Shown here: one piece after another, positions 37,327 through 46,945 of the stretch
How the letters are laid out: every line of letters begins with the position of its first letter
Position numbering within the stretch: the first letter of the stretch is position 1
NCBI GenBank assembly: GCA_965228065.1
Contig: OZ245788.1
Location: 6,386,001 to 6,450,000 of the forward strand
Reading direction: 5' to 3'
Origin: Sphingobium_A sp965228065
GTDB taxonomy: Bacteria; Pseudomonadota; Alphaproteobacteria; Sphingomonadales; Sphingomonadaceae
DNA: 64,000 nt
The notes under the pieces: generated by a model
Database searches by the model: none
The model's input: only the letters and a program-made list of their open reading frames with translations
Told to the model about the DNA's origin: nothing
Made by a program: the position numbers and the translations under genes

Positions 37327-39150
37327 ATGCGCAACGGGTTGATGATCGCGACGCTGGTGGCGGCTCTGGTGTCCGGATCGGCCCTGCAGGCGCAAAGCTA
37401 CGGCGTGCGCGGTGCCGAGCCGGGGCCGGGCGAGGCCGATCGCGGGGATCGCTATTCGGGGCGGGTCTGGGCGACGCGATCGCCGGTGATCGCACGCAAC
37501 GGCATGGCCGCGACCGCGCATCCGCTCGCGACGCAGGTCGCGGTGGACATCCTCAAAAAGGGCGGCAGCGCGATGGATGCCGCGATCGCCGCCAATGCGA
37601 CATTGGGGCTGATGGAGCCGATCTCCTGCGGCATCGGCGGCGACCTGTTCGCCATCGTGTGGGATCCCAGGACCCGGCGGCTCTATGGGTACAATGCATC
37701 GGGCACGGCACCCGCGGGGCGCGACCTGCCGCGGATGACCGCCGAGGCGAAGGAGGCGTCCGCCAAGCTCGGCCGGCCCTATGCGGCGCGGGTCCCGCGC
37801 TACGGATCGCTGTCGGTCACCGTGCCCGGCGCGGTCGACGGCTGGTTCGCGCTGCATGGCCGCTTCGGCAGGCTGGGCATGAAGCAGGTGCTCGCGCCCG
37901 CGATCGGCTATGCGCGGGCGGGGTTTCCGGTCACGCAGATGGTCGCGCAGAACTGGAAGCGCAATTTCGGCCAGTTCCGGGAATATGCGCCGATCATCGA
38001 GGAACAGGCCAACACCCGCGCGACCTTCCTGATCGACGGCCGCACCCCCGACGAAGGCGAGATGTTCCGCAACCCCGATCTCGCCGCCACCTATGAGGCG
38101 ATCGCCGCCGGCGGGCGGAAGGCCTATTATGAAGGCCCGCTCGCCCGGCGCATGGACGCCTATTTCGGGCGCATCGGCGGCGATCTGCGCTATGCCGACC
38201 TGGCGGGTTTCCGCGGCGAATGGGTCGAGCCTCAGGGCGTGCGTTATCACGGCCACGACGTGTTCCAGCTGCCGCCCAACAGCCAGGGTTTCGGCGTGTT
38301 GCAGATGCTGCGCCTGCTCGAACCCTATGACCTGAAGGCGATGGGCGCCGGCAGCCTGGCGGCGGTCGGCACGATCCTGGAGGCCAAGCGGCTGGCCTAT
38401 GAGGATATGGCGAAATTCTACGGTGATCCGAAATTCGCGAAGATCCCGGCCGAGACTTTGTTGTCGGAATCCTACGCCTCGGAGCGTCGCAAGCTGATGA
38501 ACCCCGAGCGCCCCGATCCGGCGCTGGGGCCCGGCGATCCCCAGCTTCGCGTCGGCGACACCACCTATATCACCGTGGCGGACAAGGACGGGATGATGGT
38601 GTCGCTGATCCAGTCCAATTACAGCGGGCTGGGCTCCGGCCTGGTCGCCGACGGCATGGGCTTCATGTTCCACAATAGGGCGAACCTGTTCTCGCTCGAT
38701 GCCGGATCGCCCAATGCTTACGCCGCCGGCAAGCGCCCGTTCCACACGCTCATCCCCGGCTTCGTGATGAAGGACGGAGAGCCGTATCTGTCGTTCGGCG
38801 TGATGGGCGGCGACATGCAGGCGCAGGGCCAAGTGCAGCTGCTCGTCAACATCATCGATTTCGGCATGAACATCCAGGAGGCGGGCGACGCCGCGCGCTG
38901 GTATCATGGCGGCAGCACGACGGTGACCGGCGAGCGGTCCGAAGGGCTCGGCACGATCGCGATCGAGAGCGGCTATTCCGAGGCGGTCAAGGCCGGGCTG
39001 AAGGCCCGCGGTTTCAAGGTGATCCCGCCCGGCTGGGACTATGGCACCGACGAGTTCGGCGGATATCAGGCGGTGATGTGGGACAAGGCGCACCGCAGTT
39101 GGTGGGGCGCCAGCGAGATGCGCAAGGACGGCGCCGCGCTGGGATATTGA
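37327..39150 (+). CDS. ggt: Gamma-glutamyltransferase (exported)
   Basis: This 607-residue preproenzyme has a signal peptide (ending SALQAQ), then the family start 'VIARNGMAATAHPLATQVAVDILKKGGSAMDAAIAANATLG' and 'MEPISCGIGGDLFA'. The expected self-cleavage threonine is in GDTTYITVADKDG, where most relatives have TTH(F/Y); the doubled Thr leaves the exact nucleophile to be tested. Later blocks SGLGSGLV and FVMKDGEPYLSFGVMGG match the substrate-binding loop and gly-gly motif. It cleaves gamma-glutamyl bonds of glutathione and similar peptides in the periplasm. A purine-rich GGGGGGAAAC just before ATG 37327 decides the start. It lies between the serine hydrolase and an L,D-transpeptidase on the same strand. 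Confidence 0.9.
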   Translation: MRNGLMIATLVAALVSGSALQAQSYGVRGAEPGPGEADRGDRYSGRVWATRSPVIARNGMAATAHPLATQVAVDILKKGGSAMDAAIAANATLGLMEPISCGIGGDLFAIVWDPRTRRLYGYNASGTAPAGRDLPRMTAEAKEASAKLGRPYAARVPRYGSLSVTVPGAVDGWFALHGRFGRLGMKQVLAPAIGYARAGFPVTQMVAQNWKRNFGQFREYAPIIEEQANTRATFLIDGRTPDEGEMFRNPDLAATYEAIAAGGRKAYYEGPLARRMDAYFGRIGGDLRYADLAGFRGEWVEPQGVRYHGHDVFQLPPNSQGFGVLQMLRLLEPYDLKAMGAGSLAAVGTILEAKRLAYEDMAKFYGDPKFAKIPAETLLSESYASERRKLMNPERPDPALGPGDPQLRVGDTTYITVADKDGMMVSLIQSNYSGLGSGLVADGMGFMFHNRANLFSLDAGSPNAYAAGKRPFHTLIPGFVMKDGEPYLSFGVMGGDMQAQGQVQLLVNIIDFGMNIQEAGDAARWYHGGSTTVTGERSEGLGTIAIESGYSEAVKAGLKARGFKVIPPGWDYGTDEFGGYQAVMWDKAHRSWWGASEMRKDGAALGY

Positions 39151-39303
39151 GGCGCCGGGCGAAAGCTTCGGGTCATGTCGGTCAAAGCTGCAATCGCTCG
39201 CCGGGGATTCCGCACGACCACCGTGCGAAACGAAAGGATCGCGCAAGATTTTCGACGTAAAGGATGCGCCGAATGATCCGATCGCGCTGAACTGGGGGCA
39301 AAT

Positions 39304-40293
39304 ATGCGTTTCTGGAAGGGTTTGCTGACAGCGACGGTGTTGATCGTGCCGGGCTGCGCAATCGCGCAGGGGCAAAAGGCAAGCTCGCCGCCGGAGTTCG
39401 CGCGGAAGATCGATCAGCTCAAACCCGGCCAATGGGTCTGGGCACCCCGGATCGCAAGCGGTGGCCCGCTTCTGATCTATGTCGATCTCTCGAAGCAGAT
39501 CGCGCTTGTCTATCGCAACGGGGTGCGGATTGCCGCCACCACGATTTCATCGGGCAAAGAGGGGCACACCACACCGACCGGCGTTTTCACGATATTGCAG
39601 AAGGACGCCAAGCACAGGTCGTCAACCTACAATAATGCGCCGATGCCATATCAACAGCGCCTGACATGGGATGGCGTCGCGCTGCATGCCGGCGGCTTGC
39701 CGGGTTACCCGGAGAGTCACGGCTGCGTTCACCTTCCCTATGAATTCGCGCGCGAACTGTTCGGCCTCACCGATCTGGGGATTACCGTCGTCATGCAGGG
39801 CGACGCTGCCACCCATGTCAGGACGAGCGACAACAGCCTGCTCGCGCCCTTCGACCCTGCGGGACATCCGATCGACCATGCGCCACTTGATGGCGAAGAA
39901 TATCGGTGGACGCCGCAAATCGCGCCCAAGGGACCGTTGACGATCGTCGTATCGAAGCTCGACCAACGCATCGTGGTGCTGCGAAACGGCGTCGAGATCG
40001 GTCGAAGCGCCGCACGGATCGCGGACGACGACACCGGCTCGCATGTCATCAATCTGGTCATGAAGAACGGCAAACCTCATTGGGTCTATGTCGGACTTCC
40101 GGGACATGAAGACGATGAGGGGCGGGAAGCCGATGAAGCCATCCTCAATCGCGTCCATTTGCCTCGCCGATTTTATCAGCTGGTCAAAGCCGAGTTGCAG
40201 CCCGGCGCGACCATCCTCGTCACCAATTCCCGCGTCGGCGCAAATCCGCTGGAGAAGCTGACGATCATGGATGCCGTTGCCCCCGAACTTTAG
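39304..40293 (+). CDS. L,D-transpeptidase (YkuD domain)
   Basis: This 329-residue exported protein has a signal peptide with cleavage near AIAQG. The YkuD catalytic motif runs from HAGGLPGYPESHGCVHLP, with His139-Gly140-Cys141; the cysteine is the nucleophile. The domain spans about residues 50-178, with IYVDLSKQIALVYRNG at its start. A second repeat-like half (about 210-300, 'IVVSKLDQRIVVLRNGVEIGRS') looks like a degenerate copy of the strand region without the catalytic motif. The enzyme makes 3-3 crosslinks or attaches proteins to peptidoglycan. It follows the gamma-glutamyltransferase gene by 153 bases. Confidence 0.88.
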   Translation: MRFWKGLLTATVLIVPGCAIAQGQKASSPPEFARKIDQLKPGQWVWAPRIASGGPLLIYVDLSKQIALVYRNGVRIAATTISSGKEGHTTPTGVFTILQKDAKHRSSTYNNAPMPYQQRLTWDGVALHAGGLPGYPESHGCVHLPYEFARELFGLTDLGITVVMQGDAATHVRTSDNSLLAPFDPAGHPIDHAPLDGEEYRWTPQIAPKGPLTIVVSKLDQRIVVLRNGVEIGRSAARIADDDTGSHVINLVMKNGKPHWVYVGLPGHEDDEGREADEAILNRVHLPRRFYQLVKAELQPGATILVTNSRVGANPLEKLTIMDAVAPEL

Positions 40294-40325
40294 GACCGGT
40301 CGCCATTCAGCCCATATCGGCCTGC

Positions 40326-40401
40326 AAATGGCGGTCTCCCGCGCTTCCGGTGCTCACGTACTCAAGTACGCTGCGCTCCGGGTCACGGAAAACCACCATT
40401 T
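40326..40401. repeat. Intergenic palindromic repeat centred on CGTACTCAAGTACG
   Basis: The two halves, 40326-40363 and 40364-40401, are imperfect inverted copies: the outer bases AAATGG match exactly to CCATTT and the centre CGTACT/AAGTACG is nearly perfect, with mismatches between. The core with GTACTCAAGTAC and the flanks with GCGCTTCCGG and CCGGGTCACGG are typical of a repeated intergenic element in sphingomonads and other Proteobacteria. It separates convergent genes (L,D-transpeptidase and MscS-type channel). Confidence 0.65.
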
Positions 40402-40450
40402 TCGACTCGATCTGAACTGAATGTCGATCGATCCTGGGAAGCGCGATCGT

Positions 40451-42778
40451 TTAAGCCGTTTTCGGCGTCTCCACGACGGAGCGCAGCGTCACCTCACGCT
40501 GCGGGAATGGCAGCGATATTCCCGCTTCGGACAGCTGCTTGTAGATCGCGAAGCGCAGGTCCGACGCGATCGTCACCGCGCGGGAGACATCGTCGACGAA
40601 ACAAAGCAGCCGCAGGACAAGTGCGCTGTCTCCGAACTCCTCGAGCAGCACGGTCGGTGCCGGCAGTTTCTCCACTTCCGGATGCGCCAGCGCCGCCTCT
40701 CGCAAAATCGTATCGGCAATGTGGGTGTCGCTGCCATAGGCAATGCCGATCCTGAGATCGATGCGCCCCGAATTATTGGCGTAGGTCCGATTGCGGACGA
40801 CACCCGCAATCAGTTCCGAATTGGGGATGATGACATCGTCCCTGTCGACCGTCCGCAACCGCGTGGACCGGACCGAGATCTTCGCGACGATGCCGGCATG
40901 GCCCGCGACGTCGACCCAATCGCCCACCTTCACCGGACGCTCGATCAGCAGGATGATGCCGCTGACGAAATTGGAAACGACGGATTGCAGACCCAGCCCG
41001 ACACCGACCGACAGTGCGCCGGCGACGATCGCCAGACTGGAAAGATCGAGGCCCGCCGACGTGATCGCCACCAGCGCCGAAATCGTCAGGCCGACATAGC
41101 CGATGCCCGTGATCAGTGCCGCCTGGACGCCCTTGTCGATATCCAGCACCGATAAAATGCTGACCTGGATCAACCGCTGCACAAGACGCGTCAGGGCATA
41201 GCCGATGAGAAAGACGAAACCGAACATCAGGACATCGCCGGCGGATATCCGGAAACTGCCAACCTCAACGCCATTTTTCAGCGCCGACATCGCATCGCCG
41301 AGTTCGGCCGCCCTGACACCCCAGATCAGCGCGATCAGCGGCGCGCTCACCATGATGATGATAAAGCCGTACAGCACGGGGAGCAGCTGCATCGAATGCC
41401 GCTGTTCTGCCGAAGCATGTCCGAATATCGCCGCTGAAATGGCCATGGTTCGTTTGAAGGTCAAAAGGCCGAGCGCGATCGTGCCGAGCGTGAGCAGCGT
41501 CGGCAGCAGCGCTTCGTGACTCAATTCGATATAGCCCACCGCCGCCAGCACCGCCGAGGCAAGCGCGACGATCTTCATCGCCTGGACGGTATATCTGCGA
41601 AAATCGATAGCATGGCCCGTCTGCGCTTGCGTGTTGCTATCCTCCGCCTGCCGCAAGACCGTCGCCATCATCCAGAGCAACGCACTCGAAGCCAGCACGA
41701 CCATGAAAGACAAGACCGAGGCGCCGCCGGGTGACATGGCAAGACCGTCCTCAAGTTCTTCGATGGCGATCTCCGTCGCCAGAACGATGCCGAGTGCCAT
41801 TGTCAGCCGGCACGCCCGCAGGGCGTTCGCATCGGTCATCGCAATGAAGCGCTGATGAGGAAGGCGCGGTGAAAACAGGCTGCGGCCCAGCCACATCGCG
41901 AAGATGACGATCGCACCGCCCAACGCTAGCACCGCATTGATATGCGCGGACAGCATCGAGCCGGAAAACAACAGGTTCACCGCGACAAGGATCAGCAGCA
42001 GCCCGATGGCCGGGATGAACAGCGACGCCAGATCGCGCAAGAACAGCAGGAAGACTTCGCTCCCTCTGGAGCGTGGCGACGCCAGCCTCCGATCCAGTCG
42101 GGAAAGGACCGGCCGCTGCACGATGACGGCAAGCCCCAAGCCGGCAACAACGAGAAGCGCCACGAGCGGAAAGGCCGAGAGGAAATGATCTGCCACTCCG
42201 GACGTCCGCAGCGCGGTCGATATGCGATAGCCCGCGTTCCGGAAATCGGATGGCAGCGCGATCCATCCAGTGGGAAGCAGAGGCGATGGGCCCCTTGCGA
42301 GCAGTGCGGTCCGGCGCGCGTGATTGATGCGCTTGTCGATTTCCACGATCAGGACATTGGCCCTGAGATACGCGTTCTGCGATGTTATGATCGGTGCGCG
42401 CGCCTCCGAGATCTTCTGCTCAAGAAGCTTCCTTCGATCGGCGATCCAGCCCGCCTCGATCTTCCCGGCGGCGGGTGCGGGACCGAGGCTCTCCAACTGG
42501 GCCGACAATATCTTGAGATCGATGTTCGTCGCTTCGCTCAGGGCCAGCGCACGATCGCGCTGCGTGGCCAATGTGGATCGCAGGGTTCCCCAGACGGGAG
42601 CCTCGTTCGTCGCGGTATCTCCCTGTTGAAGCGCTGCGATCGCCTGGGCGGCGGTGTGGTCCCATTGCACGCTTTCGTGCGCCACATTGGAGAGATTGGC
42701 GGCGGAAGCCGGGGAAACCGCAAACAGCGCGGCGCAGGCGATGATGAAGGACCAGATGCTCCAATATGGTCTGGACAT
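40451..42778 (-). CDS. MscS-family mechanosensitive channel with DUF3772-type N-terminal domain
   Basis: This 775-residue inner membrane protein has a signal peptide, a periplasmic region with long helices (residues about 25-170), then some ten membrane segments from about 195 to 600. The MscS pore and beta domain lie at 590-750: 'LSVGVGLGLQSVVSNFVSGIILLIERPVKVGDWV' is the TM3b/beta-domain junction, followed by 'STRLRTVDRDDVIIPNSELI', diagnostic of the family. The multi-segment architecture is that of MscK/YbdG-like large channels. It releases solutes at osmotic downshock. It is a lone minus-strand gene with about 136 bases upstream before the end of the TonB receptor gene. Confidence 0.9.
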   Translation of the reverse strand: MSRPYWSIWSFIIACAALFAVSPASAANLSNVAHESVQWDHTAAQAIAALQQGDTATNEAPVWGTLRSTLATQRDRALALSEATNIDLKILSAQLESLGPAPAAGKIEAGWIADRRKLLEQKISEARAPIITSQNAYLRANVLIVEIDKRINHARRTALLARGPSPLLPTGWIALPSDFRNAGYRISTALRTSGVADHFLSAFPLVALLVVAGLGLAVIVQRPVLSRLDRRLASPRSRGSEVFLLFLRDLASLFIPAIGLLLILVAVNLLFSGSMLSAHINAVLALGGAIVIFAMWLGRSLFSPRLPHQRFIAMTDANALRACRLTMALGIVLATEIAIEELEDGLAMSPGGASVLSFMVVLASSALLWMMATVLRQAEDSNTQAQTGHAIDFRRYTVQAMKIVALASAVLAAVGYIELSHEALLPTLLTLGTIALGLLTFKRTMAISAAIFGHASAEQRHSMQLLPVLYGFIIIMVSAPLIALIWGVRAAELGDAMSALKNGVEVGSFRISAGDVLMFGFVFLIGYALTRLVQRLIQVSILSVLDIDKGVQAALITGIGYVGLTISALVAITSAGLDLSSLAIVAGALSVGVGLGLQSVVSNFVSGIILLIERPVKVGDWVDVAGHAGIVAKISVRSTRLRTVDRDDVIIPNSELIAGVVRNRTYANNSGRIDLRIGIAYGSDTHIADTILREAALAHPEVEKLPAPTVLLEEFGDSALVLRLLCFVDDVSRAVTIASDLRFAIYKQLSEAGISLPFPQREVTLRSVVETPKTA

Positions 42779-42914
42779 TCTACCTCCGTGGCCCGCTCAG
42801 CCGGATATTCCGCATCTTCTCTATGCGATACCGACATACGCGTCACGGACTGAATGCCGGTGCAGGCCCACTTCGCGGAGATGCCGGGCAGTGTGTCTGC
42901 CCGGCATCTCCAGG

Positions 42915-45509
42915 TCAGAATTTCACGCCGGCGCGCGCATAGAGATAGCGCCCGTTGAAACCGAACGGCGAGAATTGCGAATAGGGAATGTAGAAGCTGC
43001 TCGCGAAGGTCGAACCCTGCGGCAGATTGGTCGGATACACGTCGAACACGTTGTTGGCGCCGACGGCGAGTTCGAAGCGGCCGGGATGGACGCGGATTTC
43101 GAGATCGGTGATCCACTTTGGCTCCAGCTCGACGTCGAGCGCTGCCGTGGTCCCCGCCGAGAGCACCTTGCCATAGCGGTTGGTCCGGAGCGTCGCGCCG
43201 AAGATGCCACGATCGACGTCGATCGCCGCGTTGATCTTCGTGCGCGGCTGGCCGCGTTCGAAGCGCAGCGATTCCTGACGACCGAACAGGGTCAGCCCGG
43301 GCAGTGTCGGCAATTCGGCGCGATCGGTGATCTTGGTCTTGTTGTAGTTATAGCCCGCGGTCAGCCGCACATCGCCAAGGCCGAAATCGGGGAGGTGATA
43401 GGATCCGACCACCTCGACGCCTTGGGTCCGCGTATCGATGCCGTTCACGAAGAAGCGCGCCGAGGTGAGGCCGGTGAACCCAGCCCCGTTCAGCAGCGCG
43501 ACGACCGCCGGCCCCTGGAGATTCTCGCTGTAGACGACGCGATCGCGGATCTTGATGTTGTAATAGTCGGCGGTGATGCTCAGCCGCCGGATCGGCGTGA
43601 ACGTCACGCCGCCGCCGAGATTGGTCGAGCGTTCGGGCTTCAGGTCGCGCGAACCGAGCGCGCGTGCGACCGGATCGGAGACCGCGAAGGTGCCGACGTC
43701 GATGAACTGGGTGACCCCGCCGACATTGACGAGATTGGTCGAAGTGCTGGTGTAATATTGCTGCTGCAGCGATGGTGCGCGGAATCCGGTTGAGGCGGAG
43801 CCACGGATGGCGAACCAGTCGACGGGCGCGAACCGCGCGGCGATCTTGCCGTTGAGGGTATCGCCGAAATCCGAATAATCCTCGTACCGGCCGGCGATCT
43901 GGACGGAGAAGGCCTCGCTGAGATCCGCGTCGATCTCCGCATAAGCGGCTGCGCTGTGGCGCGATGCGTCGGTCGCGGTGCGCGGTGCGAAGCCGCCGAA
44001 GCCCTGGGCCCCGCCGCCGACGCCGAACGGTACGGCAAGCGGACCGGCGGCATAGCTCTGCAGTTCGCCCGGAACGATCTTGTAATTCTCGTCGCGATAT
44101 TCGGCGCCGAAGGCGATCGAGACGTCCCGGGCGAAGCCGACCGCGATACCGCGCTGGATATCCAGGTTGACGGTCTGCTGGCCGAAACGCGTGCCGCCAT
44201 CGTCGAAATTGCGGATGCTCGCGGATCCGAACGAGGTGTTGAAGCTGTTCTGCGTACGGAAGTTCACGCCATTATGGCCGTAGCCCCATGACAGATCGTA
44301 CTTCCATCCCGACAGGTCGCCGCGGATGCCGACGGTGCCGGCATAATCCTCGATCTCGCTGGAGATGATCGGCAGGAACCCGTCCGTGTAGAAGGGCACA
44401 CAGGTGCCGCCGCTGAAATTGCAGTTGCGGATATCGCTCTGCGCGCCGGTGCCGGTGGCGCGGCGATACAGCGCGGTCGATTCGACGTCACGGATGCTGT
44501 AGCTCGCAAAACCATAGAGTTCGGCGGACGCGCCGAGATCGACGCCGCCATTGGCGAACAGCTGATAATCGACCGAGTCCGGATCGCCGAACCGGTGGTT
44601 GAGGCGGTTGACGCTGAATTCGCGCGGATCGACATTGCCGTTCGCGAGCAACGGATATTGGCGACGGCGATCATAGCCGGTCCGGTTCGTCGCATTCTTG
44701 TCCTGATATTGCGCGCTCACGCTCAGATAGCCGCTGTCGCCGACGGGCAGTCCGATATTGGCGGCGAAGGTCAGCGTCTCGCCGTCGCGCGCCTTGCGGT
44801 CCTTGCCCGTCGTCTGGATGCCGTAGACGCTGCCGCCAAAGCCGGGCAGCGCCACGGGCTGGCCGCTCGCGTCGGTCTGAAGCCCTGCAATCTCCTCGAT
44901 ATTGTTCACATTGGTATAATATTGGCCATAGGTGACCTGGGCGCGGCCGCCTTCGCGGCGCTTGAGGATCACGTTGATCACGCCCGCGATCGCATCCGAT
45001 CCGTACTGCGACGATGCGCCATCGCGCAGCACTTCGATCCGGTCGATCGCGATCGGCGGAATGGCGTTCAGATCGACCGCGGCCGAACCGCGACCGACCG
45101 TGCCGTTGACGTTGAGCAGCGACGAGGTGTGGCGGCGCTTGCCGTTGACCAGGGTCAGCGTCTGATCGGGGCCGAGGCCGCGCAAGGTGGCGGGGCGCAA
45201 GCCGTCCGTGCCGTCGGTGTTCGAAGGCTGCGGGAAGTTGAACGACGGCACGAGCTGGTTCAGCAGCCGGTTGGTATCGGTGAAGCCGCTATTCTGGAGC
45301 GCGGTGGCGCCGATCACGTCGATCGGCACCGGGCTCTGTGCGACGGTGCGGTCGCTGCGGCGCGTGCCGGTCACCACGATCGTCGCCGCGGCGTCGTCCG
45401 CTTCCGCCGCCGCAGCATCCGCCGCCACCGGATCCTGCGCCCAGAGCGGCGCGGGCGCGAGGGCCGCGACGCTGAGTGACGCCAGAAGAGCTGCCTTGAT
45501 CCGAACCAT
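42915..45509 (-). CDS. TonB-dependent outer membrane receptor (peptide/amino-acid operon)
   Basis: This 864-residue receptor begins with a signal peptide (MVRIKAALLASLSVAALAPA). A TonB-box-like AATIVVTGTR is followed by the plug with 'LVNGKRRHTSSLLN', 'IDRIEVLRDGASSQYGSDAIAGVINVILKR', and a large barrel ending YARAGVKF. The plug pattern, with RDGASSQYGSDAIAGVIN, is typical of large sphingomonad receptors for non-siderophore substrates. The ATG at 45507-45509 is fixed by the signal peptide and AAAAGGGGT upstream. It follows the symporter gene by 125 bases and probably belongs to its operon (dipeptidase, symporter, receptor). Substrate: likely peptides or amino-acid derivatives, inferred from neighbours only. 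Confidence 0.88.
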   Translation of the reverse strand: MVRIKAALLASLSVAALAPAPLWAQDPVAADAAAAEADDAAATIVVTGTRRSDRTVAQSPVPIDVIGATALQNSGFTDTNRLLNQLVPSFNFPQPSNTDGTDGLRPATLRGLGPDQTLTLVNGKRRHTSSLLNVNGTVGRGSAAVDLNAIPPIAIDRIEVLRDGASSQYGSDAIAGVINVILKRREGGRAQVTYGQYYTNVNNIEEIAGLQTDASGQPVALPGFGGSVYGIQTTGKDRKARDGETLTFAANIGLPVGDSGYLSVSAQYQDKNATNRTGYDRRRQYPLLANGNVDPREFSVNRLNHRFGDPDSVDYQLFANGGVDLGASAELYGFASYSIRDVESTALYRRATGTGAQSDIRNCNFSGGTCVPFYTDGFLPIISSEIEDYAGTVGIRGDLSGWKYDLSWGYGHNGVNFRTQNSFNTSFGSASIRNFDDGGTRFGQQTVNLDIQRGIAVGFARDVSIAFGAEYRDENYKIVPGELQSYAAGPLAVPFGVGGGAQGFGGFAPRTATDASRHSAAAYAEIDADLSEAFSVQIAGRYEDYSDFGDTLNGKIAARFAPVDWFAIRGSASTGFRAPSLQQQYYTSTSTNLVNVGGVTQFIDVGTFAVSDPVARALGSRDLKPERSTNLGGGVTFTPIRRLSITADYYNIKIRDRVVYSENLQGPAVVALLNGAGFTGLTSARFFVNGIDTRTQGVEVVGSYHLPDFGLGDVRLTAGYNYNKTKITDRAELPTLPGLTLFGRQESLRFERGQPRTKINAAIDVDRGIFGATLRTNRYGKVLSAGTTAALDVELEPKWITDLEIRVHPGRFELAVGANNVFDVYPTNLPQGSTFASSFYIPYSQFSPFGFNGRYLYARAGVKF

Positions 45510-45548
45510 GTTTTTACCCCTTTTTACAATCGCCCTCCCCTGCGACCT

Positions 45549-45575
45549 TTTTCTCAATCGATCCAGTTGAGAAAA
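45549..45575. promoter_or_regulatory. 9-base perfect inverted repeat before the TonB receptor
   Basis: TTTTCTCAA at 45549-45557 is the exact reverse complement of TTGAGAAAA at 45567-45575, with a 9-base spacer. It lies 40 bases before the receptor's ATG on the minus strand, in an AT-rich spot after the symporter gene. It could be an operator for separate receptor expression. It shares CTCA/TGAG half-sites with the phn-type cluster but with shorter spacing (19 bases), so I do not assign the same regulator. Confidence 0.5.
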
Positions 45576-45634
45576 TCTTTTCTCCCTTCCAATCATTGTT
45601 TTACCGCGCACGCGTTTCGCGCTGGCCTGTGATC

Positions 45635-46945
45635 TTATTGCACCACAAGCCGCGATTGATCCGCGCCAGCGCGGAAGCGATGCAGATCCAGAATGCCCGC
45701 GCGCCGGGCGACAATCGTCGGCACCAGCGCCTGGCCCGCAACGTTCACCGCGGTGCGCCCCATGTCGAGGATCGGATCGATCGCAAGCAGCAACCCCGCC
45801 CCCTCCAGCGGCAGCCCGAGCGTGGAGAGCGTCAGGGTCAGCATCACGGTGGCACCGGTCAGCCCCGCCGTCGCCGCCGAGCCGACGACCGAGACGAATG
45901 CGATCAGCCCGTAATCCGCCAGGTGCAGCGGCACGCCGTAGAATTGCGCGACGAAGATCGCCGCAACGGCGGGATAGATGGCGGCGCAGCCGTCCATCTT
46001 GGTGGTCGCGCCCAGCGGCACCGCAAAGGCGGCATAGGCGTGCGGAATACCCAGCGCGCGTTCGGCGACGTCCTCGGTCACCGGCAAGGTTCCGATCGAC
46101 GAGCGCGAGACGAAGCCGAGCTGGATCGCCGGCCACGCCGCCGCGAAGAAGCGGATCGGGCTGAGCCCGTTCGCGAGCAGCAGGATCGGGTAGACGACGA
46201 ACAGGACGAGCGCGAGGCCGGCATAGATTGCCGCGGTGAACGAACCGAGCGCGGACAGCGCATCCCAGCCATAACGGATCACCGCGTCTCCGATCAGCGC
46301 CGCGGTGCCGATCGGCGTCAGCGCGATGACCCAGCCGAGCAACCGGCGGAAGACCGCCAGCGCGGACGCGTTGAACGACAGGAAGGCCTCTCCCGACGAT
46401 CCGATCCGCACCGCCGCCGCGCCCGTCGCGATCGCCGCGACGATGATCTGCAGGACATTGAACGACAGCGCGGTCTTCGCGACGCCGCGCTCGATGCTGG
46501 TCGATGCGGTGAGGCCGAGGAAATTGGCGGGCACCAGCCCCTTCAGGAAATCGATCCACGAACCGCTGCTCGACGGCGCCTTGGCCAGTGCGGGGTCGAC
46601 GCCGGCGTGCAGGCCGGGCTGGATCAGCAGGCCGAGCGCGATGCCGATCGCGACCGCGATCAGCGCGGTGAGCGCGAACCAGAGCAAGGTCTGCGTGACC
46701 AGCTTCGCCGCATTCTCCAGATCTCTCAGCGTCGCGATCGATGCGACGATCGCGGTGAACACCAAGGGCGGCACCAGCGCCTTGAGCAACTGGACGAAGA
46801 TCTGGCCGAGCGTGTGCAGCGTCTCGCCCAGCGCGGGCAGTTCGGTCGCGCGTGCGATCAGCCCGAGCGCCAGTCCCGCCGCCATGCCGAGCAGCACCTG
46901 CGCGCCGAACGACAGCCGCCGTCGGATCGCCACCGTGTCGGTCAT
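45635..46945 (-). CDS. Dicarboxylate/amino acid:cation symporter (DAACS family)
   Basis: This 436-residue transporter belongs to the GltP/DctA (SLC1-like) fold. Eight or more membrane segments are visible, with signature loops 'SSIGTLPVT' (serine-rich HP1), 'GATTKMDGCA' (usually NMDGT; here KMDGC), and 'ILDMGRTAVNVAGQ' (usually NDMGRT.VNVxGD; here Q replaces the last D). These positions bind sodium and the substrate carboxylate. The MTDTV start overlaps the dipeptidase stop by 4 bases. With the dipeptidase upstream and the receptor downstream, it is likely to import amino acids released from peptides. The changes in the NMDGT and terminal D positions may alter ion or substrate specificity. 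Confidence 0.85.
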   Translation of the reverse strand: MTDTVAIRRRLSFGAQVLLGMAAGLALGLIARATELPALGETLHTLGQIFVQLLKALVPPLVFTAIVASIATLRDLENAAKLVTQTLLWFALTALIAVAIGIALGLLIQPGLHAGVDPALAKAPSSSGSWIDFLKGLVPANFLGLTASTSIERGVAKTALSFNVLQIIVAAIATGAAAVRIGSSGEAFLSFNASALAVFRRLLGWVIALTPIGTAALIGDAVIRYGWDALSALGSFTAAIYAGLALVLFVVYPILLLANGLSPIRFFAAAWPAIQLGFVSRSSIGTLPVTEDVAERALGIPHAYAAFAVPLGATTKMDGCAAIYPAVAAIFVAQFYGVPLHLADYGLIAFVSVVGSAATAGLTGATVMLTLTLSTLGLPLEGAGLLLAIDPILDMGRTAVNVAGQALVPTIVARRAGILDLHRFRAGADQSRLVVQ

